The notes below the pieces were generated by a model, which did no database searches, was not told the origin of the DNA, and saw only the letters and a program-made list of their open reading frames with translations. Position numbers and translations under genes: made by a program. From positions 1 through 64,000 of IMG/VR virus record IMGVR_UViG_3300031963_014654: 64,000 bases of DNA; one strand, written 5' to 3'. The number at the start of each line of letters is the position of its first letter. Position 1 is the stretch's first letter. The stretch comes from a virus. This document shows positions 34,996 through 43,470 of the stretch, piece by piece.

Positions 34996-35414
34996 TTTTA
35001 GAGTAGTTTAATTTATTTACAATTTTGTTTGTTTTTGTACAATTCGTTATGAATTTGTACCGTTTTGTTTAATATTCTGCAATTTTTGGCAATATTTTAA
35101 ATATTTGCGTTTTAATTTGTCGGCTTAATTGTTTAATTTTCAATGGTTTAATTGCATAAATTGGACCTTTTGGCGGCTCTCCTAACATTTAGTACATTTA
35201 AGTACTGTGTATTTTTGAACATAGAACATTAGAACATTTTTTACAAAAAGATTTTCGAGGTACACCCCTAACTGTATAACATGGAAATTTGTAAAAAATA
35301 AAATTTAGGCAATAGTTTTTTGGCTCGGTGCAAAAATGTTGTTTTTGCCGAAGGTATGAAAATTAAGACTGCTTATTTGTCGCGAACAACTAAGCCGAAT
35401 GGTTTGGTTGTGGC
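34996..35414 (-). other. 420-bp gene-free gap with short repeats and hairpins
   Basis: No plausible gene was found on either strand. It contains three GAACAT repeats at 35217, 35224 and 35232, a bulged hairpin at about 35325-35350 and an inverted repeat ACTAAGCC/GGCTTAGT at 35389-35419 that overlaps the end of the next gene. No TAnnTTTG box was found on the minus strand. It may be a regulatory region or an origin-like site; nothing decides between these. Confidence 0.4.
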
Positions 35415-35771
35415 TTAGTATTTTTTCATGGGAGTGATTGAGATTAGTTGTTGGTTAATACTTGTATTAAAATGCGACAAAACAGCCATTGTGTGAGGAT
35501 TGGATGTTTTATGTTGCGCTAAATATGTTTGAACAGCAAAGCAATCGGCTGTAGATAATTTTAATGAGTATTTTTTACCAGGATTAAGGTAAAATGATTG
35601 TATTTTGGATTCGATTGATTTATACAAGCCAGCTACAATTGCATAAACGCAATTTAGTGGATCGGTTTGAGTAGTAGGAACAAAATCAATTGCAGGTTGA
35701 AAAACAATACACAATGCTTGCATATCGCTTTCGGTTAGCTTTTTGATTTTTATTTTACTAAGCATTTGCAT
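35415..35771 (-). CDS. hypothetical protein
   Basis: This gene encodes 118 residues, mixed helix and strand, with PTTQTDPLNCVYAIVAGLYK and LSTADCFAVQTYL. No membrane span or known family. It overlaps the upstream gene by 14 bp. Confidence 0.5.
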   Translation of the reverse strand: MQMLSKIKIKKLTESDMQALCIVFQPAIDFVPTTQTDPLNCVYAIVAGLYKSIESKIQSFYLNPGKKYSLKLSTADCFAVQTYLAQHKTSNPHTMAVLSHFNTSINQQLISITPMKKY

Positions 35772-35979
35772 CGAAATTTGATATTAATTCAATAAGACTT
35801 TTTGTATCTTCTGGCAATGGCAAATTAGCCATACCTGTTAAACCTTTTAAGGTTTTGATATGTGCATCACCTTTTTTAATAAAGAATTGGATTAATAGAA
35901 TTTGTTGTTTAGATAAACCATGGATAGAAAACTCCTGCTCTCCTTGCTCGTTTTTTGATTTGTCTATATATAGGTTCAT
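35758..35979 (-). CDS. hypothetical protein
   Basis: This gene encodes 73 residues, helical, with FSIHGLSKQQILLIQFFI and a leucine-rich end. It may pair with the overlapping downstream gene. No family is recognised. Confidence 0.48.
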   Translation of the reverse strand: MNLYIDKSKNEQGEQEFSIHGLSKQQILLIQFFIKKGDAHIKTLKGLTGMANLPLPEDTKSLIELISNFDANA

Positions 35980-36078
35980 ACGCTTAAACTTTATTGGATG
36001 GCAAAGATTGAATTAATTTTTTAGTTGTGCAAGATATTTTTAAAATTTATTTTATTTAAGTTATTAACATGGTATTGC

Positions 36079-36563
36079 TTATAATAAAACTACTTTCCCT
36101 AGATTGCTATCTATTAATGATTGTACGTTGTTTTTACCGTATGCAATTAATACGCTTGGTGCTCCTGCAGAACCTTTTTTTATTCCATCAACTGTGTAAA
36201 ATTGGATTCTTTTTTCAATAAAACAAATAGCATTTGCACTATTCCATACATGATCAAAAAACATTTTTGTTTCTGTTCTGGCAAATACAAGTGCAATTGC
36301 GTTTCCATGTTCGGCACATTTACGAAGCCATAAGTGCGTTTTTTTACCGTATGGAGGATTGCACCAAACACGCTGCCCCCCCCCCCCCAATTTTGCTGCA
36401 ATCCATCGTCATTAATGGTAAAGTGTGTGGTTGCTGTATCCCATGGCCGATTAATTGGAGCGCATGGATCTAAATCAAATTTACCAAGTTTATGTACTAA
36501 TGAAGGTGGTGTAAGCCATTCTTCTTTATAGTTTACTATATTGCGTTCGAATTGTACATCCAT
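36079..36563 (-). pseudogene. phage-type Dam N6-adenine methyltransferase, interrupted by a poly-G run (phase-variable or frameshifted)
   Basis: Two overlapping frames together give one intact phage DNA N-6-adenine methyltransferase. The first (start 36563) has KEEWLTPPSLVHKL and GKFDLDPCAPINRPWDT. The second has VWCNPPYGKKTHLWLRKC, ALVFARTETKMF and KGSAGAPSVLIAYG. NPPY is the catalytic motif. The junction is 13 consecutive G on the coding strand. With 13 the frame shifts and stops; with 11 or 14 the frames join as W-G(n)-Q-R-V-W-C-N-P-P-Y. This is the layout of a slipped-strand on/off switch. A sequencing miscount of the run is the alternative. If on, it would methylate adenines in viral or host DNA. 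Confidence 0.82.
36376..36388. repeat. homopolymer of 13 C (G on coding strand)
   Basis: Thirteen C in an AT-rich genome, inside the Dam gene upstream of its NPPY motif. No comparable G/C homopolymer was noticed elsewhere in the window, so it is unlikely to be chance drift. Confidence 0.9.
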
Positions 36564-37324
36564 TATATTACATCAATAAGTTTATTACTATTTTTAATTT
36601 CATTAAAGCAATCAACTACATGCTGTTTGCCTTTTATATATTCAGCTCCAAATTGGTTTACTTTATTGTAGCTGCTTAACCGGTTGGCATATTGTTCGTG
36701 TTTTTGGATAAGGTAATCGATTCCAATGTATTTGTAATGCAGGAGCTTTAAATGTTCGCTGCGGTATGATAAGTTACGTTTGTATTGTTCTTTTATTACA
36801 GGATTGCAATAGTGTGCTCCTGGTCCATAGTTTATTTCTTCCAACATTTTTGGTTGAAACAGAATTGATTTATCAAAGTTTGGAGCACGAACGCCTTTAG
36901 TAATTAATGTTGTTAAATTGGCAATGTATTTATCTGGGAATGTTTCTGAAAACATATTATAGCCGTATGGCATAATTATAGGGCATGACGATCCAAGTGT
37001 TATTAAAAAATCGATTATGCCAAATCCAGAATAGTTATAATGCAGCAACTCATCCATATCACAAACAATTACCCAATCGGCTTTGGATTGTTTCCAGCAA
37101 TTGTTTTTAATGTATGTATAGGCTGAATCGTTTAATTGATTGTTGGAATCGTATTGAACTATTTTTACACGTTCGGAAAATTCGTTTTTGATAATTGAAA
37201 TGGTATTATCGGTGCTGTAATTATCGATTATAGTTACTTTGCTGCAAAAGTTTAAATAATGGGCCAATGTGTAACGAATAAGTTTTTCTTCGTTGTAACA
37301 CAATATAAATGCTTCTATTTTCAT
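36563..37324 (-). CDS. GT2/GT92-like glycosyltransferase
   Basis: This gene encodes 253 residues. AFILCYNEEKLIRYTLAHYL begins the GT-A fold. VTIIDNYSTDNT and WVIVCDMDELLH (with the D-x-D-type metal site) follow. The C-terminal part has GPGAHYCNP and HLKLLHYKYIG, as in GT2/GT92-like enzymes. It would use a nucleotide sugar and metal. Its last base is shared with the Dam gene start region, so both are in one transcript. Confidence 0.8.
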   Translation of the reverse strand: MKIEAFILCYNEEKLIRYTLAHYLNFCSKVTIIDNYSTDNTISIIKNEFSERVKIVQYDSNNQLNDSAYTYIKNNCWKQSKADWVIVCDMDELLHYNYSGFGIIDFLITLGSSCPIIMPYGYNMFSETFPDKYIANLTTLITKGVRAPNFDKSILFQPKMLEEINYGPGAHYCNPVIKEQYKRNLSYRSEHLKLLHYKYIGIDYLIQKHEQYANRLSSYNKVNQFGAEYIKGKQHVVDCFNEIKNSNKLIDVI

Positions 37325-37762
37325 TTATTGTTGCTCAATTTTATTGTTTAAAACCATTATTTTATTAATAAGTTCGCTATTGTCCTTTTGTAGCCTTGTT
37401 ATTGTTTTTGCTTGCTTTGAAATGGTATCATTTAGTTTTTTGATACGTGCATCGGCTGCTAAATTTTTATCAATATCGGATTGTGATGTTTTTTCAACGG
37501 ATTGCATCTTTTGTTGCAGCTTGTACAGTTTTATTTCGAGGGATTTTGCGTATCCGCCCGATTTTAATTGAGTTATTTCCTGCAGAGAATCGTTGTAAAG
37601 TTTTTTATAGTCGGGAATGGATGTTAAATGCCATGCGTTGCATATATTGCAAAGGTAGGCACGTGTAGGCTGCTTTGCTCGCGTGCTTTTTTCTTTTATT
37701 CGGGCAATGTCCTGGTTGGCCAATTGCTCGGATGCATACATAACTTTTTTGCAGGTTCCCAT
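37325..37762 (-). CDS. phage-type zinc-motif protein with coiled coil
   Basis: This gene encodes 145 residues. The N-terminus has MGTCKKVMYASE and later RAYLCNICNAWHLTS, a C..C plus H pattern found in many small phage proteins. A long coiled coil (about 60-145) follows. Role unknown. Confidence 0.58.
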   Translation of the reverse strand: MGTCKKVMYASEQLANQDIARIKEKSTRAKQPTRAYLCNICNAWHLTSIPDYKKLYNDSLQEITQLKSGGYAKSLEIKLYKLQQKMQSVEKTSQSDIDKNLAADARIKKLNDTISKQAKTITRLQKDNSELINKIMVLNNKIEQQ

Positions 37763-37771
37763 TTTTTTAGT

Positions 37772-38008
37772 TTACTTTCTAATTTTTTCTTTCAGAAAGG
37801 AAATATTATCATTTAGTATATCAATTAAATCAAAAAATTGAAGATGATCAATTGTGTCATCCATTACAAGTGCGCCAATGTATTGAAAACTTACTTTTTC
37901 GAGTTCAACAAGTAATTTTACGTATTCGTAGGTAGAAATATTGGGCTGTTTTAATTGTTTGCACAGCCGTTCCATTTGATTGCGAAAACGTGTTACTTTG
38001 TTGTTCAT
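37772..38008 (-). CDS. hypothetical protein
   Basis: This gene encodes 78 residues, helical, with a basic N-terminus (VTRFRNQMERLCKQLKQPN). It overlaps the upstream gene by 4 bp. No family is recognised. Confidence 0.48.
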   Translation of the reverse strand: MNNKVTRFRNQMERLCKQLKQPNISTYEYVKLLVELEKVSFQYIGALVMDDTIDHLQFFDLIDILNDNISFLKEKIRK

Positions 38009-38313
38009 GGCAATGGTATTATAGCTGGTTGGCTTTGTTTTATCATGTTAATCATTGAATCAACTGTAGGCACAAGCTCGTATTGTTCGGATTGAAAAAT
38101 TAATTCTTGTCTTTTGTGGATTAATCCATGCAATGTGTTTATCATTTCTACCTGGTATTGCACTTGCCCAAAAAAACGATATTTTTTTCGTTTATGAATT
38201 TCTCGTATTGAGTAGCCAAGTTTTAAGACAGAATCGATGTATGGTTGTACCGTTTGTAAATCGGTAAACCATACGGTATGTATTGCTATTGCAGGATGAT
38301 AACTATAATCCAT
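38005..38313 (-). CDS. hypothetical protein
   Basis: This gene encodes 102 residues with Tyr- and Lys-rich HKRKKYRFFGQVQYQVEM and a Pro-ended tail. No family is recognised. It lies just downstream of an FkbM methyltransferase gene. Confidence 0.48.
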   Translation of the reverse strand: MDYSYHPAIAIHTVWFTDLQTVQPYIDSVLKLGYSIREIHKRKKYRFFGQVQYQVEMINTLHGLIHKRQELIFQSEQYELVPTVDSMINMIKQSQPAIIPLP

Positions 38314-38324
38314 GTTAAATTTTG

Positions 38325-38942
38325 TTATTTAATTTTCCAAATATAATCATGTTCGGTTAATTGTTCAACTTTTTTATGTGTTTTTTTCAACAATTGTTCA
38401 ATTTCGGCTTGGTTGTATTGTTCCTCTATGCAAATATGGTTTACACGGTGGCGCATTGTTTCGAATCCTTTTAATGCTTGTGGTTCGTATCCTTCCACAT
38501 CTAAGCTCAATAAATCTATTTGTTGATTAATTGGCAAATAATGGAAAATAAGTGTGTCTAATTTAATTGAATAGCAAATTTGCTTAACTCCTGGTTCGCC
38601 TGCTTTTTTTAAATGATCGCTTTCGGTATTTATTCCGGCAACGGTGCTCATTAATCCATTGCATTCGGGAGTATGAATTAATTCTATTTTTTGATTATCG
38701 TGCTCACCAAGGGCTTTGTTTACAATAATTGTGTTGTGATGCCTATTGCGTACACATGCTTGAAACTGTTCGAATATTGGTTCTACCAAAATACCGGTCC
38801 ATTGCATTTGTTGTTCAAAAAATGCGGTATTTGATTGTGTTAAACCATCGTTTGCGCCTGCTTCGATAAAAAAGCCTTTTTTAATTCCATCAAAATACTT
38901 TTGGCGGAGTAATTTATCAATATTGTTTATGGAGTGGTACAT
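38325..38942 (-). CDS. FkbM-family methyltransferase
   Basis: This gene encodes 205 residues. GFFIEAGANDGLTQSNTAFF is the SAM-binding start. GILVEPIFEQFQAC and DLLSLDVEGYEPQALKG are the hallmark FkbM motifs. It would O-methylate a sugar or similar group using S-adenosylmethionine. Its place among glycosyltransferases points to methyl-capped glycans. Confidence 0.86.
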   Translation of the reverse strand: MYHSINNIDKLLRQKYFDGIKKGFFIEAGANDGLTQSNTAFFEQQMQWTGILVEPIFEQFQACVRNRHHNTIIVNKALGEHDNQKIELIHTPECNGLMSTVAGINTESDHLKKAGEPGVKQICYSIKLDTLIFHYLPINQQIDLLSLDVEGYEPQALKGFETMRHRVNHICIEEQYNQAEIEQLLKKTHKKVEQLTEHDYIWKIK

Positions 38943-38947
38943 ATTGA

Positions 38948-39307
38948 TTATTTATTTTTTTGGTAATATTTTTTAATTTCATATTTTGCAATATATGATT
39001 TTGCTATTTGTTCACTTTCAGTTTTAACTTCAATGTATTCTTGCTTATAAGCATAATCGGGAGTTATGTGTTTTTTATCCACAAAATCGCCTTCTGGATA
39101 AAAATGCTTTATGGTTAAATTGCAATTTTCTCCTAAATACTTTTTAAGTGGCTCGCTATCACAAATAAGTGCCCTCCCTATATCTGGTTGAAAATATTCA
39201 GTTCCAAAACAATTAGTAAAAATTGCGCCTGTTAAATAATTAACAAAGTCGCACTTTTGCCCATAATTATGAATCCGCCAAGTTCTTTTTATTATAAAGT
39301 TTTGCAT
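38948..39307 (-). CDS. hypothetical protein
   Basis: This gene encodes 119 residues. It begins MQNFIIKRTWRIHNYGQKCD and has a Lys/Tyr-rich end. No membrane span and no recognised family. It lies between two methyltransferase genes. Confidence 0.48.
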   Translation of the reverse strand: MQNFIIKRTWRIHNYGQKCDFVNYLTGAIFTNCFGTEYFQPDIGRALICDSEPLKKYLGENCNLTIKHFYPEGDFVDKKHITPDYAYKQEYIEVKTESEQIAKSYIAKYEIKKYYQKNK

Positions 39308-39310
39308 TTT

Positions 39311-39949
39311 TTATCGATTAATCCACTTTTTATGTTTTTGCAATAGAATGCTTTTGCCTCCATCAATCCAATTATTAAAGCTGCATGAAAACTGCTGTAT
39401 TATTACAAATTCGTGCTTGTATAACAAATCCAAAAAATCGGTTTGGTTAATAATTGAATGGTATGTTTTTGCATTGTAACTATCGTTTACTGTTGTACGT
39501 GTTTGGCCTGTATTATCAAATTCCTGCCTGTGCAATATTACATAATTTTTGGCATTTTCCAATACTTTTTCCAATTGCTGCAATGGATGCTCCATTACAT
39601 CAATAAATGCATTCATAAGAATTATATCAAAATCGGCAATAGGTAGATCGTTTATGTTTTGGGATTTAATGTATTTATAGTTTGGGTGCCATTTTTGGGC
39701 GCATTGCTCAATTATGTATGGCAAATCGGAGCCATTGTATTCAAAATGATAATCATTAAATAGTTTTGAAATTTGGGCTGTTCCGCAACCAATATCCAAT
39801 ACACGTTGTTGGTTATGGCGGAATGGTATTGCTTTTATTTGTTCTTTTAATACTTGTATGTGTTGTGTTTCGTCCATCAAATTAAGATAAACAGGATAAT
39901 TGCGATTCATTTCAATTGCAACTTCGGGTGTGTGCCAGCATTCTATCAT
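39311..39949 (-). CDS. class I SAM-dependent methyltransferase
   Basis: This gene encodes 212 residues. RVLDIGCGTAQISKLFND is motif I, then FEYNGSDLPYI, and IADFDIILMNAFIDVMEHPL as motif IV region. A class I Rossmann methyltransferase of the UbiE/Methyltransf type. The substrate is probably a sugar or small molecule in the glycan pathway, by position. Confidence 0.78.
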   Translation of the reverse strand: MIECWHTPEVAIEMNRNYPVYLNLMDETQHIQVLKEQIKAIPFRHNQQRVLDIGCGTAQISKLFNDYHFEYNGSDLPYIIEQCAQKWHPNYKYIKSQNINDLPIADFDIILMNAFIDVMEHPLQQLEKVLENAKNYVILHRQEFDNTGQTRTTVNDSYNAKTYHSIINQTDFLDLLYKHEFVIIQQFSCSFNNWIDGGKSILLQKHKKWINR

Positions 39950-39967
39950 TATATTGGTTGTTGGTTA

Positions 39968-40525
39968 TTAGTTGTTGGTTGTTGGTCTGTTTAAAATTCG
40001 GATTGCTTTTATTGTGTTAATTTCGGTTAGTCCGTATCCATGAACATTATCTGGATGTTCTGATACATTTGAGCATTGCACATAATTGTTGAATTGTTTC
40101 ATTAAAAAATCGGTATCATCATCTAAAATAACGTAGTTTTTTATGGTTCCAAATGCTTGGGATTCGTTTTGTATCCAATAGTCTACTTCGCAACCACGTG
40201 GAACGGAATATCCTTTTATACGTGGTGTTTGTTTTGCAGATAATTTATTGTTCCAAAATTGAATATTGTTTGTTCCTTTAAATATATACAAACTTGGTGT
40301 TGTATCTATAACTTCGCCAGGTAAATTGCGGTATTCCCACATTTCCTGCATAATTTTTAATGAACTTTTGCGCCAACTGCTGCTTATTACAATTTTGGCT
40401 TGTGTTTCATCAATAATTCGTTTTAAGTTATTTACAAAATGTGGATGAAACAATTGTCCATATTCATCGTGCTCCTGACTTGCAACGGCTAAAACGCCAT
40501 CAATATCTACAAATGCTATGTTCAT
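39968..40525 (-). CDS. HAD-superfamily phosphatase-like protein
   Basis: This gene encodes 185 residues. NIAFVDIDGVLAVAS is HAD motif I, AKIVISSSWRKSS motif II and NYVILDDDTDFLMKQF motif IV. Small HAD proteins with this pattern occur often in phages and may remove phosphate from nucleotides, nucleic acid ends or sugar phosphates. The upstream start overlaps by 4 bp. Confidence 0.76.
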   Translation of the reverse strand: MNIAFVDIDGVLAVASQEHDEYGQLFHPHFVNNLKRIIDETQAKIVISSSWRKSSLKIMQEMWEYRNLPGEVIDTTPSLYIFKGTNNIQFWNNKLSAKQTPRIKGYSVPRGCEVDYWIQNESQAFGTIKNYVILDDDTDFLMKQFNNYVQCSNVSEHPDNVHGYGLTEINTIKAIRILNRPTTNN

Positions 40526-41025
40526 GGTTTTGTTGAATCATTTTTTTGTTGATTATAATATAATTGCATTATGTTTGCTTCGGATAGGATTGTTTTAAAA
40601 TTATCGTTTGAATAATAATTTGCACCAATCATTTTTATATATCCATTATCGCGTGCCCATGTTGTTCCGCTAATTAAACTTGGATATAAATGGTTTTGGA
40701 AATTGGCTTCGAGCTGTTTTATTGCTGCATCGGCAACTATATGTGGAAAATTGTTAATTGCAGCATTTTGCACAACAACTTTCTCCCACAATTCTTTATG
40801 CTCTTGCTGTTTTACAGCATAAACAAGTGCCCCATATTCAAATGCTGATTTTAAAAATGCATGTTTATTTTCATACACATCAAAGCTATAAAGATTGTCT
40901 TGTATGTAATTTTGGATCTTGGATTTTGTTTCGGAATCAATTACATTGCATTTATCAATAATTTTATTGAGTTCATCAATTATTGCTTTGCGTAAATCGT
41001 GTTTGTTTATATCTAATGGGTTCAT
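40522..41025 (-). CDS. hypothetical protein
   Basis: This gene encodes 167 residues, helical, with ENKHAFLKSAFEYGALVYAV and GTTWARDNGYIKMIGANY. Overlaps the HAD gene by 4 bp. No family is recognised. Confidence 0.5.
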   Translation of the reverse strand: MNPLDINKHDLRKAIIDELNKIIDKCNVIDSETKSKIQNYIQDNLYSFDVYENKHAFLKSAFEYGALVYAVKQQEHKELWEKVVVQNAAINNFPHIVADAAIKQLEANFQNHLYPSLISGTTWARDNGYIKMIGANYYSNDNFKTILSEANIMQLYYNQQKNDSTKP

Positions 41026-41049
41026 TTTACAATATTTTTTCGATTAATT

Positions 41050-41130
41050 TTAAACCTGCGAAATTTTTGTATTAATGTATTGGTTCAATGCTTTTTGCAA
41101 TTTTTCTTTTTGTGGTTTTTGTGCTTTCAT
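41050..41130 (-). CDS. 26-residue basic peptide (candidate)
   Basis: A short open frame (ATG 41130, TAA 41052-41050) encodes a Lys/Gln-rich peptide. It fills an otherwise empty 110-bp gap and starts 5 bp after the stop of the upstream gene. The length leaves real doubt. Confidence 0.35.
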   Translation of the reverse strand: MKAQKPQKEKLQKALNQYINTKISQV

Positions 41131-41135
41131 GGTTT

Positions 41136-41405
41136 TTATTTTAAATCATCAAATTGTTTTTGGAGGTCGGCTATTCTATAAGTAATAGAATTATAAACCG
41201 CTTCGGCATCTTCTTTATGAATTTCTTTGAATGAACTTACATCATGGTGAATTGGAACTATGGCTTTTTGTCCAAAAAACTCCATTTCTACCTTAATTCC
41301 AAATGACTTGCCTTCAAATAATGCTGAAAGATATTGTTTTGTCATTCTCAAAAAGTAAATCCTTTGTTGGATTTGTTGTGCAACTTCAAATGTTTCTGGT
41401 TTCAT
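41136..41405 (-). CDS. hypothetical protein
   Basis: This gene encodes 89 residues, helical, with VAQQIQQRIYFLRMTKQYLS and a coiled C-terminus. It shares one base with the gene upstream. No family is recognised. Confidence 0.48.
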   Translation of the reverse strand: MKPETFEVAQQIQQRIYFLRMTKQYLSALFEGKSFGIKVEMEFFGQKAIVPIHHDVSSFKEIHKEDAEAVYNSITYRIADLQKQFDDLK

Positions 41406-41713
41406 TATAGTTTTAGTTTTGCTTCGTAATTTAACATTAATGCGCTTGGTTTGTTTTGTTTGCCTTCTTCAAAAAATGCATCCATTTTGGTTTTATCGTT
41501 TGGCTTCAACAATGTTAATGCATAGGCATATTTCATGCATGTAAGTTTGTAATACAAGTTGTTTTTACTACGTGGTGTGTAATGCTCAAATGCAATTAAA
41601 TAACCAAGCAAAATGGCTGTTTCTAGCTTTAATTGTTTGTAACTTAATTTACGTAAATATTTACGATATTGAACGAATGCAGGCAATGTGTTGCCTATGT
41701 TTTTTTTAGCCAT
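41405..41713 (-). CDS. hypothetical protein
   Basis: This gene encodes 102 residues, basic and helical (YRKYLRKLSYKQLKLETAI). No motif is recognised. It overlaps its upstream neighbour by 8 bp. Confidence 0.48.
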   Translation of the reverse strand: MAKKNIGNTLPAFVQYRKYLRKLSYKQLKLETAILLGYLIAFEHYTPRSKNNLYYKLTCMKYAYALTLLKPNDKTKMDAFFEEGKQNKPSALMLNYEAKLKL

Positions 41714-42332
41714 TATCTATAAGTTTAAATTCATATACAAATACCCATGGATTTTTGTTCCATGAATCGTTTCCATTAATAAAGCTCCATAAAGACTTAA
41801 AAGAATAAGTTGTTTGCTTATGTGCAAAATTATCATCAAAATAGCATTTATACAATTCGGTATCTCTCCAATGCTTTTCCACTCCTTCTTTTAAGGCATC
41901 GTATTCGGAAATATCCTGCAATCGTTCTACTCGAATATTGGTAACTTGTACTTTAAAACGTGCTGATACTGCAGGCATCATTAATTTTGATTTCCACTTT
42001 ATTTTTTTGCGTGCTTCTGGATCATAATCGGCTTGATAAATGTGATGGTGTGTTGTATTGCCTGCAATGGCATAGTTTTCCTTTAAATAGCAAATATCAC
42101 CTATTTGGTATTTTGGCTTGCATGATATTAATGCTGATGTGCTTGGATTGTCTAAATCAACAAAAAGTGCATACAATTGGTCCTTTTCGGTAATTGGTGG
42201 TAATAATGCATGAAACTTGTAACGGCTTGGATTTTCATTGACTTTTTCAAGTCCGTGAGTTCTGCGTGTTTGTGTTTTTACTTTAGCAACAACTTGCTTT
42301 AATAAAAACTCTTTGAACATAAATGATTTCAT
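41706..42332 (-). CDS. ASCH-like phage protein
   Basis: This gene encodes 208 residues. KTQTRRTHGL, then KYQIGDICYLKENYAI, then IRVERLQDISEYDALKEGVE and NKNPWVFVYEFKLI match the ordered motifs of a common phage protein related to ASCH (PUA-like) domains. Such domains bind modified nucleosides in RNA or DNA. The partner molecule is unknown. Confidence 0.7.
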   Translation of the reverse strand: MKSFMFKEFLLKQVVAKVKTQTRRTHGLEKVNENPSRYKFHALLPPITEKDQLYALFVDLDNPSTSALISCKPKYQIGDICYLKENYAIAGNTTHHHIYQADYDPEARKKIKWKSKLMMPAVSARFKVQVTNIRVERLQDISEYDALKEGVEKHWRDTELYKCYFDDNFAHKQTTYSFKSLWSFINGNDSWNKNPWVFVYEFKLIDNG

Positions 42333-42351
42333 TTTCCCATTTTTTTTATAA

Positions 42352-42576
42352 TCAACTTGGCAATAATATACAATCTTTTTGATGTATCAAAATAAAATGA
42401 TTACATTCTTTTGTTGTTTTATAATAGTTTTTGCCATGTGGTACTACCGGAAGGCTTTGCCCAATACTTTTGGATAACAAAACGCTATTCCTATCGGTTA
42501 AAACGCCTTTGTATTCTACAATTGGATATGCTCCATTGGAGTATCCTGTAATTTGTACCCAAAGTTCTTGATCCAT
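42352..42576 (-). CDS. hypothetical protein
   Basis: This gene encodes 74 residues, beta-rich, with a basic patch in the middle. Start shares a base with the methyltransferase stop upstream. No family is recognised. Confidence 0.47.
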   Translation of the reverse strand: MDQELWVQITGYSNGAYPIVEYKGVLTDRNSVLLSKSIGQSLPVVPHGKNYYKTTKECNHFILIHQKDCILLPS

Positions 42577-43181
42577 TATTTTTTCTTTTGTTTTGCTATT
42601 TTTAAGCCTGTTGCATGTTGTTCTGGACTAGCAATTACATCGGTAGCTTTTACTACTTTTTTGTTTTGTAGTGCTTTTATTTTAAATAAATGCAATGCAA
42701 ATTCGCCTTTTTGGTGCTGCAAGTATTGTTCGGCTTGGAAATACTCGTTTCTGCGGTATTGTTCCTGTGGATGATTAAAATCGAACATAAATACGCGTGT
42801 GGTATCTGTGCCAATGTTTTCGCACATGCGTGCGCAATGTACGCGAGCACGCCCACGGATAATTACTACCGAAAATTTGCCAAAACGTTTTAATTGTTGT
42901 TCGGCTTCCTGTATGTATGCATGAAACTCGCGTTCGTTACCATCATCGGATTGCATTGGCTCGGTTGGTGGAACATATACGGAAGTCATGTTTTGTGGCT
43001 GCAAATCAATAATTTTGCCTAACGCATCAAGCTCATGTGTAATAACGGTTACGTGTTTTACTTTATCGGCAATTTGAAGTGATAAATCACCATTTCCCCA
43101 TTCCAATACACGATCGGTAGGTTTTAAGTTTTTTAATAAAAAAGCTGCTTCGGCTTCGGTACAAATGTTTTCGAAATTCAT
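42576..43181 (-). CDS. SAM-dependent methyltransferase-like protein
   Basis: This gene encodes 201 residues. RVLEWGNGDLSLQIADKVKH resembles the SAM-binding loop, and VVIIRGRARVHCARMC may carry the acidic/strand-4 region. The pattern resembles small Rossmann methyltransferases in glycan loci. The substrate is unknown, and catalytic competence is uncertain because motif I is atypical (EWGNGD). Confidence 0.62.
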   Translation of the reverse strand: MNFENICTEAEAAFLLKNLKPTDRVLEWGNGDLSLQIADKVKHVTVITHELDALGKIIDLQPQNMTSVYVPPTEPMQSDDGNEREFHAYIQEAEQQLKRFGKFSVVIIRGRARVHCARMCENIGTDTTRVFMFDFNHPQEQYRRNEYFQAEQYLQHQKGEFALHLFKIKALQNKKVVKATDVIASPEQHATGLKIAKQKKK

Positions 43182-43202
43182 GGTTTGTTTATTTTTTATT
43201 TG

Positions 43203-43421
43203 TTATTGAGCATCGATAAAATTAACGGAATTAAATCCTATGTTTGGTATTTCTTGAATATACACTACTGTATGCCATCCATCAACTTTGGTAGATTGAA
43301 TTGTGTATTTGCCTCCTACCTTTAAATACTTATTTGCTAATTCGGCTTCGGGTTCATTACCATTGTTAATTGATTCTTTTGTTACAATTACTTTGTGCCC
43401 TTGTTTTGCGTATATGTTCAT
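43203..43421 (-). CDS. hypothetical small protein
   Basis: Start at 43421 (MNIYAKQGHK), 22 bp after a TATATTTG promoter box; the alternative start 24 bp upstream lies too close to that box. The product has 72 residues, beta-rich, KVIVTKESINNGNEPEA. Similar small proteins occur in phages. Role unknown. Confidence 0.52.
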   Translation of the reverse strand: MNIYAKQGHKVIVTKESINNGNEPEAELANKYLKVGGKYTIQSTKVDGWHTVVYIQEIPNIGFNSVNFIDAQ

Positions 43422-43442
43422 GGTATAAATTTTATTTAATTG

Positions 43443-43470
43443 CAAATATAATTATTTTTTTATAAACAAA
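43443..43470 (-). promoter_or_regulatory. Bacteroidetes-type promoter
   Basis: On the minus strand TTTG at 43470-43467, 16 bp, TATATTTG at 43450-43443. It overlaps the 3' end of the HNH gene. It would start transcription just before the 43203-43421 gene and the genes after it. Confidence 0.5.

Noticed and set aside
36376-36388. Treating the Dam gene as a simple dead pseudogene
   Set aside because: Both halves are well conserved and only a change in the G run is needed to join them. An assembly miscount remains possible and is stated.
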